DNA of 5,562 nucleotides from Leptolinea sp. (GTDB taxonomy: Bacteria > Chloroflexota > Anaerolineae > Anaerolineales > Anaerolineaceae): contig JALHEL010000128.1 in the NCBI GenBank assembly GCA_022837205.1, forward strand, positions 1-5,562, in the 5' to 3' direction. Positions 1-5,562 of this stretch are shown piece after piece; position 1 is the first letter of the stretch, and each line of letters begins with the position of its first letter. A program made the translations under genes and the position numbers. The notes under the pieces were generated by a model that searched no databases, was not told the DNA's origin, and was given only the letters and a program-made list of their open reading frames with translations.

Positions 1-536
1 TTGGGGGTATTATGGAGAAGTTGCTCATAGGCCGATTTAATGGTGTTGAACGTTTCCACGCCTTTTGATTCGGCTAAATTCCCCTTCCTTAATCGCATGG
101 ATTGCGTTTCGGAAATGAAAACCTTGTCATAATCTTCCGAACGCATAATACCCGACTGATATATCTTCAGCAAACTGTTTCTCAAATAGAGAATATAAGC
201 AGGAGGCAGGCTTTTTAGTTTCGTGTTCAGGTTAACATCGGCATCGAATTCGGCCATCGCGTTTTTTTCAATATTTTCATCAATGGTGTAATACGGTTCG
301 TAAAAACGCAGGATACTGTCTTGTTCGGCTTTCAGCTGATCTGCAGGTTTATAAATAGGAAAATCGAACGGAGCAGTCAAAAGTCCGTACTGCCAGGGCC
401 TTCCTTCGCTGAACGAATACTTGAAATCTCCTTGCCGGGGAAATAACAAGGTGACAAGTGCAATTGCCAGTATGAAAACAGCAGGTACAAAAAAACGGGT
501 TCTTAGTCTGAATTTTCTTTTTGACTTCCGGTTCAT
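1..536 (-). CDS. 7TM-HDED/HDIG membrane phosphohydrolase (PgpH-type), N-terminal part; runs off the left edge
   Basis: Only the first 178 codons are present; the gene continues beyond base 1. The N-terminus is very basic (MNRKSKRKFRLRTR), followed by one hydrophobic segment at about residues 15-32. This is a signal-anchor layout that places the rest of the visible part outside the cytoplasm. Residues 48-63 contain PW, then APFDFPIYK, which I recognise from the start of the extracytoplasmic 7TMR-HDED domain of Bacteroidota HDIG proteins. Family members have about 680-700 residues, with seven further membrane helices and a cytoplasmic HD domain; PgpH in Listeria hydrolyses cyclic-di-AMP. None of the catalytic part is visible, so the activity is inferred from family only. 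The start at 536 lies 25 bases after the gltX stop, which suggests co-transcription. An ATG at 546 opens a different frame that does not give this protein. Confidence 0.8.
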   Translation of the reverse strand, partial: MNRKSKRKFRLRTRFFVPAVFILAIALVTLLFPRQGDFKYSFSEGRPWQYGLLTAPFDFPIYKPADQLKAEQDSILRFYEPYYTIDENIEKNAMAEFDADVNLNTKLKSLPPAYILYLRNSLLKIYQSGIMRSEDYDKVFISETQSMRLRKGNLAESKGVETFNTIKSAYEQLLHNTP

Positions 537-561
537 AAATTCGCATAGTTTTATTTGTTAT

Positions 562-2091
562 TTAATCACTTTCCGCAACAGGAATCTCCTGTATGGCCTT
601 TCTTAATCGGCCTATAGTTTCCTGCTTCCCGATGAGGGCCGAGATATCGAACATGTGCGGCCCTTTGCTTTCACCAACCACAGCCAACCGGAAAGCATTC
701 ATGACGTTTCCGAGGGGATAATTGTTTACCTCAATCCATTGCATTACCGTTTTCTCCTGATTCTCGGAAGAAAAATCGTTGATCTCCTGCAACACCTTGA
801 TTAGTTCGGCAAGTTGTGCGGGAGTCTCTTTTTTCCAGCGTTTCTTTACTGCTTTTTCGTCGTATGAAGTCGGGGCGATAAAGAAAAATGACGCCTGCTC
901 CCACAGCTCTTTCACAAAATTGACGCGTTCTTTTACCAGTCCGATCACTTTTGCGGCATATTCTTGTTCGCAGGAAATATTTTTCTCTGCAAGAACAGGT
1001 TTGAACATCTCTGCAAGGGTATCGTTGGGCGTTTCCTGAATGTATTTGTGATTGAACCATTTGGCTTTTTCAAAATCAAATTTTGCACCGCTTTTGCTGC
1101 AACGGTCAAACGAAAAGTCGTTTACCAGTTCATCGAGGGAGAAAATCTCCTGCTCCGTTCCCGGATTCCATCCCAGCAAAGCCAAAAAGTTTACCACTGC
1201 CTGTGGCAAATATCCGCTTTCGCGGTATCCCGACGATACCTCACCCGATTGCCGGTCTTTCCATTCCAGCGGAAAAACAGGAAATCCTAAGCGGTCGCCG
1301 TCGCGTTTGCTCAGTTTCCCGTTGCCTTCGGGTTTGAGCAGGAGCGGTAAGTGGACGAATCGCGGCATGGTGTCCTCCCAGCCGAAACTTCTGTAAAGCC
1401 ACACGTGCAGGGGTGCCGAAGGCAGCCATTCTTCCCCGCGGATAACGTGCGTGATCTCCATAAGGTGGTCGTCCACCACGTTGGCCAAGTGGTACGTGGG
1501 CAGCTCGTCGGCCGATTTGTAAATCACTTTGTCGTCGAGAACAGAGGAATTGATCACCACTTCTCCCCGAATCAAATCGTTCACGGTGATATCGATATGG
1601 GGTTCAATTTTTATACGCACCACATATTGCGTTCCGTTACCGATCAGTTCTTCCACCTCTTCGGCGGGCAGCGTCAGCGAATTCCGCATCTGAAGTCGCG
1701 TGGTGGCATCGTATTGAAAATTGGGTACTTCGTTGCGCTTGGCGTCCAACTCTTCGGGGGTGTCGAAGGCCATGTACGCCGATCTGTTTTCCAATAACTG
1801 CCCGACGTACTTTTTGTAAATATCTTTTCGCTCCGACTGCCGGTACGGACCGAACTTTCCTCCTTTGGAGGGGCTTTCGTCGTAGGGCAATCCTAACCAA
1901 TCGAATGCCTCCTGGATATATTCTTCCGCTCCGGGAACAAACCGGGTGGAGTCGGTATCTTCAATCCGTAGGATAAAATCGCCGCCTTGTTGTTTGGAAA
2001 ACAGGTAGTTGTATAATGCCGTGCGTACTCCGCCGATGTGAAGTGGCCCCGTCGGGCTGGGGGCGAAACGTACTCTTGTTCTTCTGTTCAT
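562..2091 (-). CDS. gltX: Glutamate--tRNA ligase (GluRS)
   Basis: Cytoplasmic class I aminoacyl-tRNA synthetase that attaches glutamate to tRNA-Glu using ATP. The 509-residue product is full length for the family. The Rossmann catalytic domain opens with FAPSPTGPLHIGG (residues 9-21, the HIGH-type motif). RIEDTD at 42-47 belongs to the glutamate-binding region, and the KMSKS-type loop is KLSKR at 259-263. Straight after it comes an insert of about 20 residues (FPVFPLEWKDR...) that I associate with Bacteroidota GluRS. The helical anticodon-binding region fills roughly residues 320-509. The cysteines of the zinc-binding element found near residues 98-127 in the E. coli enzyme are absent here (SAYMAFDTPEEL in that place), so this is a zinc-less form. 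The start is fixed by the family N-terminus beginning a few residues before the HIGH motif. A -7 promoter box lies 20 bases upstream. The PgpH-type gene follows after 25 bases. Confidence 0.98.
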   Translation of the reverse strand: MNRRTRVRFAPSPTGPLHIGGVRTALYNYLFSKQQGGDFILRIEDTDSTRFVPGAEEYIQEAFDWLGLPYDESPSKGGKFGPYRQSERKDIYKKYVGQLLENRSAYMAFDTPEELDAKRNEVPNFQYDATTRLQMRNSLTLPAEEVEELIGNGTQYVVRIKIEPHIDITVNDLIRGEVVINSSVLDDKVIYKSADELPTYHLANVVDDHLMEITHVIRGEEWLPSAPLHVWLYRSFGWEDTMPRFVHLPLLLKPEGNGKLSKRDGDRLGFPVFPLEWKDRQSGEVSSGYRESGYLPQAVVNFLALLGWNPGTEQEIFSLDELVNDFSFDRCSKSGAKFDFEKAKWFNHKYIQETPNDTLAEMFKPVLAEKNISCEQEYAAKVIGLVKERVNFVKELWEQASFFFIAPTSYDEKAVKKRWKKETPAQLAELIKVLQEINDFSSENQEKTVMQWIEVNNYPLGNVMNAFRLAVVGESKGPHMFDISALIGKQETIGRLRKAIQEIPVAESD

Positions 2092-2110
2092 AATTTAGAT
2101 GTTGAGGTTA

Positions 2111-2118
2111 CAAAGGTA
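2111..2118 (-). promoter_or_regulatory. Predicted Bacteroidota -7 promoter box for gltX
   Basis: On the minus strand this reads TACCTTTG, a full match to the Bacteroidota -7 consensus TAnnTTTG. It lies in the 53-base gap between wbqC and gltX, 19 bases before the gltX ATG, so the leader would be only about 13 bases. A run of seven T sits just upstream of the box. I see no good TTTG -33 element at the usual 19-21 base spacing, so the call rests on the -7 box and its position. No hairpin terminator separates it from wbqC, so read-through from the upstream operon is possible. Confidence 0.55.
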
Positions 2119-2144
2119 AGAAAAAAATAAGATTTGGGGATTAT

Positions 2145-2759
2145 TCACAACCACAACCTTGCTTCGTTGCCCATATTAAACACCAGGTCGATGATACTTA
2201 CATTTTGAATGAATCCCAGCTTCTCGTGGAAAACCTGGTAATAGGGTTTAGTCGTAAAATCGGACGGACGTTTCGGGTGGATCGTTTCCCGATGGTCGGA
2301 AGTCCCTTCCGGTATTTCGACAATGTATTCCGATGAAAGCCTGGTAGGCGTTTCTATCTGCAACCAACCGCAGACGAGTTCATGAAGCTGAAGGTTAAAA
2401 TCGACAAGAAAAGGAAATTCCTTTTCGTAGAACGGTTGCAGTTCATCGGCGTAATACTCAAAAAACGGAGTGGAATTGTATGCCGACAGGATAGCATTCC
2501 AGTGCAGGTGCCGCCAGTTGCCGTGATCGGCAATGCGGATCTCTTTCATCCGGCACTTTGCCGAAGCAGGTTTTTCGATGGGAATGCTCAGTGGGGTCGA
2601 GCCGTTGGCACCTACAATGTTGCACCGGTTCCGGTACGATTGCTTTTGGTAGTTTTCGTGAATTTCGATAACGGCGTTTTGGGCGCGAAAAAGAACCGAA
2701 TAGTATTCGATGGGAGCCAGGTAGAAAGAGGAAAGCAAACAGCTACCGGTCTGGTTCAT
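2145..2759 (-). CDS. WbqC-family protein
   Basis: The 204-residue product matches the WbqC-like family (named after a gene of an O-antigen cluster). The visible signature is the segment around residues 36-62, with NYQKQSYRNRCNI, then NG and PLSIPI. It is followed by HWNAILSAYNSTPFFEYY (residues 86-103) and a C-terminal GFIQNVSIIDLVFN (182-195). There is no signal peptide or membrane segment, so it is probably cytoplasmic. No reaction is firmly established for the family; a role in glycan or lipopolysaccharide synthesis is usually assumed from gene context. The frame is open back to an ATG at 2885, but those 42 extra codons lie inside lepB and have no family similarity. The ATG at 2759 shares four bases (ATGA) with the lepB stop and gives the normal family length, so I chose it. 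Translation is probably coupled to lepB. Confidence 0.88.
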   Translation of the reverse strand: MNQTGSCLLSSFYLAPIEYYSVLFRAQNAVIEIHENYQKQSYRNRCNIVGANGSTPLSIPIEKPASAKCRMKEIRIADHGNWRHLHWNAILSAYNSTPFFEYYADELQPFYEKEFPFLVDFNLQLHELVCGWLQIETPTRLSSEYIVEIPEGTSDHRETIHPKRPSDFTTKPYYQVFHEKLGFIQNVSIIDLVFNMGNEARLWL

Positions 2760-4222
2760 TTTTTCGCACTCCTGAACAACCTGTTCCACCTGATTTTTCC
2801 GTTCAGCCAACCTTTGTCTTTTTCCAGGGAGAGCCATATCAGCATCGGCTGCCCCACGATGTGGTCTTCGGGAACAAATCCCCAAACGCGGGAGTCGGCG
2901 GAATTGTGGCGGTTATCCCCCATCATGAAGTAGTAATCCATCTTAAAGGTGTATGAATCTGTCTGCTGTCCGTTTATATATACTTTCCCGTCACGAAAAG
3001 CAAAATCATTTCCTTCGTAATTTTTTATGCAGCGTTCATAAGCCGCCGCTTTAAAGGCCACATCGGTATCGAAGGTAATGGTAGCCCCTTTTGCGGGAAT
3101 CCAGAGCGGCCCGAAATCGTCGCGAGTCCAATTGGTTGGGTAGTTTAGGGGATAATAATAACTCGACCCGGGTTGTTCCACATCTTTTATCACTTCCCAG
3201 ACGAAAGGTTTTTCTTTCAGTTTTGTCAGCATCGCTTCGGTCAGAGGAATATTGTAATAGATTTTTCCGTTGTTGCCGTTGCGTTGTTTTAATCCGTAAT
3301 TAGCCATAGTCAGGCTGTCGATACCCGTTAAATCCTGCATTTTGGCGGCAACCTGTCCGTAACTGTTCGGCATCGTGTAGTCGTCTTTATTGATGCCCAG
3401 TTCCTGAAAGATATTTTCCGAAATAATCGTCCCGTCGGTATGAATCATATAAGTTAACTGCGATAATTTCGGGCTCGGGATGAGTTTCCCATCGATATAA
3501 ACACTGTCGTCGCGCACCTTGATGGTTTCACCGGGAAGCCCGATACAGCGTTTCACGTAATTTTCGCGCCGGTCAACCGGACGAAAAACCACTTCGCCGT
3601 AGGTTCTCCGGTCGGAACGTATTCCCGCGCTTCCGTTGGCATTGTACTTAGAAAGGGTATAAAAATCAACTCCCTGCTGATTCAACGCCACTGTATCTCC
3701 GGCAGGAAAATTAAAAACGACAATATCGTTTCGTTTCACCTCCCCAAACCCTTTTAGCCGGTGGTATCTCCACTGCGGTTTATCGATGTATGATTTTCCG
3801 CCGATTATCGGCATGGTATGCTGTGCCAGCGGAAACGATAGGGGCGTGATAGGCGCACGAGGCCCGTAGCTGACTTTGCTGACCGCCAGAAAATCACCTA
3901 CAAGCAGCGATTTTTCCAGGGATGACGTGGGAATCTGGTAGTTCTGGAAGAAAAAAGTATTGATAAAGTAAACCGCTATCAGGGCAAACAGAATAGCATC
4001 CACCCATTCCATGGTTTTGCGGACGGCTTTGTTTTCGGATTTCTTCCACCACGACCACGATACAAATTTAGTGATGTATATGTCGAAAAAAAGCGGGATA
4101 AACAGCAATATCCACAGGTTCTCCGCCCAAATGGAGAAAAGGATGGTGAGAAGTGTCCATACGCCAAACCATATCCATTGATACTGTTGAGCAGCGGAGA
4201 TGCGCGTGTTGATTTTATTCAT
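2756..4222 (-). CDS. lepB: Signal peptidase I
   Basis: Inner-membrane serine protease of family S26 that cuts signal peptides from exported proteins on the periplasmic side. All catalytic boxes are present. IPTSSLEKSL (97-106) carries the nucleophile Ser101, aligned with Ser91 of E. coli. YVKRCIGLPGE (222-232) carries the general base Lys224. GDNRHNSADSR (435-445) is box E. Hydrophobic segments lie at about 15-33, 35-53 and 74-94, the last leading into the active site. At 488 residues it is much longer than the 324-residue E. coli enzyme. The extra length is mainly the region of about 185 residues between the lysine box and box E, usual for Bacteroidales LepB. Part of that insert (376-424) looks like a second copy of the lysine-box hairpin, with Glu396 in place of the lysine. 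The gap from dapB is 61 bases with no recognisable promoter, and the stop overlaps the wbqC start, so it is the middle gene of an operon. Confidence 0.97.
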   Translation of the reverse strand: MNKINTRISAAQQYQWIWFGVWTLLTILFSIWAENLWILLFIPLFFDIYITKFVSWSWWKKSENKAVRKTMEWVDAILFALIAVYFINTFFFQNYQIPTSSLEKSLLVGDFLAVSKVSYGPRAPITPLSFPLAQHTMPIIGGKSYIDKPQWRYHRLKGFGEVKRNDIVVFNFPAGDTVALNQQGVDFYTLSKYNANGSAGIRSDRRTYGEVVFRPVDRRENYVKRCIGLPGETIKVRDDSVYIDGKLIPSPKLSQLTYMIHTDGTIISENIFQELGINKDDYTMPNSYGQVAAKMQDLTGIDSLTMANYGLKQRNGNNGKIYYNIPLTEAMLTKLKEKPFVWEVIKDVEQPGSSYYYPLNYPTNWTRDDFGPLWIPAKGATITFDTDVAFKAAAYERCIKNYEGNDFAFRDGKVYINGQQTDSYTFKMDYYFMMGDNRHNSADSRVWGFVPEDHIVGQPMLIWLSLEKDKGWLNGKIRWNRLFRSAKK

Positions 4223-4283
4223 CGTTGTATGTTTTTTGCAGTTGTTTAATCGGTTGAGGTTCTCTATCTTCTTTTTAGAGGAT

Positions 4284-5006
4284 TCAAGGATGCAAATTCA
4301 GCATATCTTCCATTCCCAGAAAGCCTTTTTTCCCTTTTGTGAATTCGGCAGCCAAAACGGCACCGAGGGCAAATCCCTTTCGGCTTTTGGCATCGTGGGT
4401 GATGCGTATACTGTCGGCTTCCGATTCATAGATGACGGTGTGAATGCCGGGAACTTCTCCTTTGCGAAATGCAGTTATCTCCAGTTCGTTTTTATGATCG
4501 GACTTATTGAGCGACCATACTTTTTTCCTGTCCAGGTTCCCTAAGATGCCTTCGGCAAGAGTAATGGCTGTCCCGCTGGGCGCATCCAGTTTATGGATGT
4601 GGTGCGTCTCTTCCATTCGCACGTCGTAATCGGGGAATTGGTTCATTATTTTTGCCAGATAACTGTTTAGTGCAAAAAAGATATTTACACCCAAGCTGAA
4701 ATTGGAAGCGTAAAAGAAGGTTTGCCCATCGTTTTCACAAGCCGCTTTTATTTCATTCAAATGTTCCAGCCACCCGGTTGTGCCGGACACTACGGGAACG
4801 TTTGCTGCGAAAGCTTTGCGGTAATTCTGCAAAGCACTCTCGGGCGACGTAAATTCAATGGCTACATCGGCGCTTACGAATTCGGGAGAGTCAAATTTAT
4901 CGTTCTCGTTTATGTCAATGGTACAAACGATTTCGTGGCCGCGCTGCCGGGCGGTTTTTTCAATCTCGTGCCCCATCTTTCCGTATCCGATTAATGCAAT
5001 CTTCAT
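4284..5006 (-). CDS. dapB: 4-hydroxy-tetrahydrodipicolinate reductase
   Basis: Cytoplasmic NAD(P)H-dependent reductase of the diaminopimelate/lysine pathway, which supplies meso-diaminopimelate for peptidoglycan and lysine for protein. It reduces the product of DapA to tetrahydrodipicolinate. The 240-residue length is complete for the family. The N-terminal nucleotide-binding fold shows GYGKMG at 7-12. SGTTGW (74-79) and SNFSLGVN (101-108) are standard family segments. The substrate-binding signature is EETHHIHKLDAPSGTA (132-147), with His135 and Lys139 in the places of the E. coli catalytic His159 and Lys163. The start at 5006 puts the fold in the usual position at the very N-terminus. A -7 promoter box lies 22 bases upstream, making this the likely first gene of a dapB-lepB-wbqC operon. 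The downstream gap to lepB holds only a weak 5-bp inverted repeat (4262-4280). Confidence 0.98.
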   Translation of the reverse strand: MKIALIGYGKMGHEIEKTARQRGHEIVCTIDINENDKFDSPEFVSADVAIEFTSPESALQNYRKAFAANVPVVSGTTGWLEHLNEIKAACENDGQTFFYASNFSLGVNIFFALNSYLAKIMNQFPDYDVRMEETHHIHKLDAPSGTAITLAEGILGNLDRKKVWSLNKSDHKNELEITAFRKGEVPGIHTVIYESEADSIRITHDAKSRKGFALGAVLAAEFTKGKKGFLGMEDMLNLHP

Positions 5007-5027
5007 CTTATGTAACTGTTAAAAACG

Positions 5028-5035
5028 CAAAAGTA
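5028..5035 (-). promoter_or_regulatory. Predicted Bacteroidota -7 promoter box for the dapB operon
   Basis: The minus strand reads TACTTTTG, a full match to TAnnTTTG, 21 bases before the dapB ATG. It lies in the 59-base gap after the nucleotidyltransferase gene. A -33 TTTG at the usual 19-21 base spacing is not evident; a TTGAC is present but about 27 bases upstream. It is the only promoter-like signal I see ahead of dapB, lepB and wbqC. Confidence 0.5.
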
Positions 5036-5065
5036 ATTGGATTCGCTTGATATCTCTTTCGTCAA

Positions 5066-5389
5066 TCATACCCTCAATCCCCGTTGGACAGCATTTGTAA
5101 AAATGGGTTGTCTCCCTCGTAGCGATGCTAACTCGGTTTCACTTAAAACATGAGTATCGGTTAAAATACCATACTTTAAGTCGATATCGTAACAAATGTC
5201 CGAAATTTCTTTTTCAAACTTCCATCCGAAATTGTTTTTTACCAATATAAGAATGTCGTAATCTGAATTTTGGTTGTTTTTTCCGGACAGTTGAGAGCCA
5301 AAAAGAACGATATCAATAAGGTTGTCGTTCAATCTCATCGAAAGCAGGGTTTTCAACTCTTTTAATATGGCTATGTTCCGGCTTGTCAT
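5066..5389 (-). CDS. Small MNT-type nucleotidyltransferase domain protein
   Basis: A 107-residue single-domain protein of the polymerase-beta-like nucleotidyltransferase superfamily. The core motif is LFGSQLSGKNNQNSDYDILI (29-48): Gly31-Ser32 bind the nucleotide, and Asp43 and Asp45 are the first two metal-binding acids. The third acid is probably Asp70 in CYDIDLKYGI. Members transfer nucleotide groups to proteins or small molecules; some act with a HEPN-domain partner as toxin-antitoxin pairs, where MntA AMPylates the HEPN toxin. No HEPN gene is visible on either side, so substrate and role are unknown. The frame is open to an ATG at 5437, but a -7 promoter box covers the first codons there, so I start at 5389, which also fits the family length. 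G+C is about 37% by hand count (120 of 324 bases), with two consecutive 60-base lines near 28%, well below gltX and dapB samples (57%). This suggests separate ancestry. Confidence 0.85.
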   Translation of the reverse strand: MTSRNIAILKELKTLLSMRLNDNLIDIVLFGSQLSGKNNQNSDYDILILVKNNFGWKFEKEISDICYDIDLKYGILTDTHVLSETELASLRGRQPIFTNAVQRGLRV

Positions 5390-5426
5390 TATCCGTCTCT
5401 GCGTGTTTATTTTACTCGTTGTTGCA

Positions 5427-5434
5427 CAAAGGTA
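5427..5434 (-). promoter_or_regulatory. Predicted Bacteroidota -7 promoter box for the nucleotidyltransferase gene
   Basis: The minus strand reads TACCTTTG, identical to the box before gltX and likewise preceded closely by a T run (eight T at 5436-5443). The distance to the ATG at 5389 is 37 bases. Its position argues against the longer reading frame from 5437, since transcription would begin downstream of that ATG. No clear -33 TTTG is seen. The gene therefore probably has its own transcript, independent of the epimerase-like gene upstream. Confidence 0.5.
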
Positions 5435-5490
5435 CAAAAAAAAGTTGTTTTGTTAATTTTGGGACGTTATTTGTTCTTAAATTCATAACC

Positions 5491-5562
5491 TTACAGCCAT
5501 CCTTTCTCCCGATACCATTTTACGGTTTCCTCCACCCCCTCTTTTAACCGGTAATCGGGTTT
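5491..5562 (-). CDS. C-terminal end of an NAD-dependent epimerase/dehydratase (extended SDR) protein; cut by the right edge
   Basis: The last 23 codons and a TAA stop are present; the rest lies beyond the window. The residues read KPDYRLKEGVEET followed by VKWYREKGWL. This is the typical tail of extended short-chain dehydrogenases that act on sugar nucleotides, where a GxKP..SLEEGL-type segment leads into a final helix with WY and a terminal GW. The nucleotide-binding and catalytic parts are outside the window, so the substrate (UDP-glucuronate, UDP-galactose, dTDP-glucose or another) cannot be told. The gene is co-directional with all others. Roughly 100 bases lie between its stop and the ATG of the nucleotidyltransferase, holding that gene's -7 box but no convincing hairpin terminator. 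Confidence 0.7.
   Translation of the reverse strand, partial: KPDYRLKEGVEETVKWYREKGWL

Noticed and set aside
1351..1797. A 148-codon plus-strand open frame.
   Set aside because: It lies wholly inside gltX on the opposite strand; gltX has clear family motifs across this span and the plus-strand product resembles nothing I know.
2760..2885. N-terminal extension of the WbqC-family gene back to an ATG at 2885.
   Set aside because: The 42 codons overlap the conserved box E and C-terminus of lepB in another frame, while the ATG at 2759 gives the normal family length.
2382..2933. A 183-codon plus-strand open frame spanning the wbqC-lepB junction.
   Set aside because: It is antisense to two recognisable genes, and its product shows no domain.
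4262..4280. Inverted repeat CTCTA...TAGAG between dapB and lepB, possible terminator.
   Set aside because: The stem has only 5 base pairs with a 9-base loop and no T run follows on the minus strand.
5390..5437. Longer nucleotidyltransferase starting at 5437.
   Set aside because: A -7 promoter box (5427-5434) covers the first codons, and the added residues have no family similarity.
5454..5461. TAATTTTG on the plus strand, a match to the -7 consensus.
   Set aside because: No plus-strand gene follows it; in AT-rich intergenic DNA such a match is expected by chance.
5466..5489. Inverted repeat GTTAT...ATAAC after the epimerase-like gene, possible terminator.
   Set aside because: The stem is five mostly A-T pairs with a 14-base loop. 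The nearest T run (5436-5443) is more than 20 bases away and fits better as part of the next promoter.

Overview
The window is a compact, entirely minus-strand stretch of a Bacteroidota chromosome, most likely order Bacteroidales. Three things point there. The proteins have the long Bacteroidales-type forms: a LepB of 488 residues, a GluRS with an insert just after its KLSKR loop, and the start of a 7TM-HDED/HDIG protein with a PFDFPIYK motif. Octamers matching the Bacteroidota -7 promoter consensus TAnnTTTG lie just upstream of three genes. Clear Shine-Dalgarno sites are largely lacking. I cannot name the genus; the protein style fits the Dysgonomonadaceae/Porphyromonadaceae side of the order, but that is impression, not measurement.

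Reading in the direction of transcription (high to low coordinate): at the right edge are the last 23 codons of a sugar-nucleotide epimerase/dehydratase-like protein (5491-5562). Next is a small AT-rich nucleotidyltransferase of the MNT type (5066-5389) with its own -7 box. A further -7 box precedes dapB (4284-5006), followed by lepB (2756-4222) and a WbqC-family gene (2145-2759). lepB and wbqC overlap by four bases (ATGA), so dapB-lepB-wbqC looks like one operon. Another -7 box precedes gltX (562-2091), followed after 25 bases by the start of a large membrane HD phosphohydrolase of the PgpH type (1-536), which runs off the left edge.

Functionally this is mostly housekeeping: lysine/diaminopimelate synthesis (DapB), removal of signal peptides at the inner membrane (LepB), charging of tRNA-Glu (GltX) and probable cyclic-di-AMP turnover (PgpH-like). 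DapB and LepB both serve the cell envelope, and WbqC-family proteins are often found in glycan loci, so the middle operon has a loose envelope theme. The nucleotidyltransferase is the only gene with an accessory look: about 37% G+C by hand count, against 57% in the single 60-base samples I counted in gltX and dapB, and no HEPN partner visible.

There are no RNA genes, CRISPR arrays, insertion sequences or convincing terminators, and no gap between genes exceeds about 110 bases. I did not find a new biological system here. The items most worth a second look are an apparent internal repeat of the catalytic-lysine hairpin inside LepB, and the solitary nucleotidyltransferase with a tiny overlapping reading frame at its stop codon.
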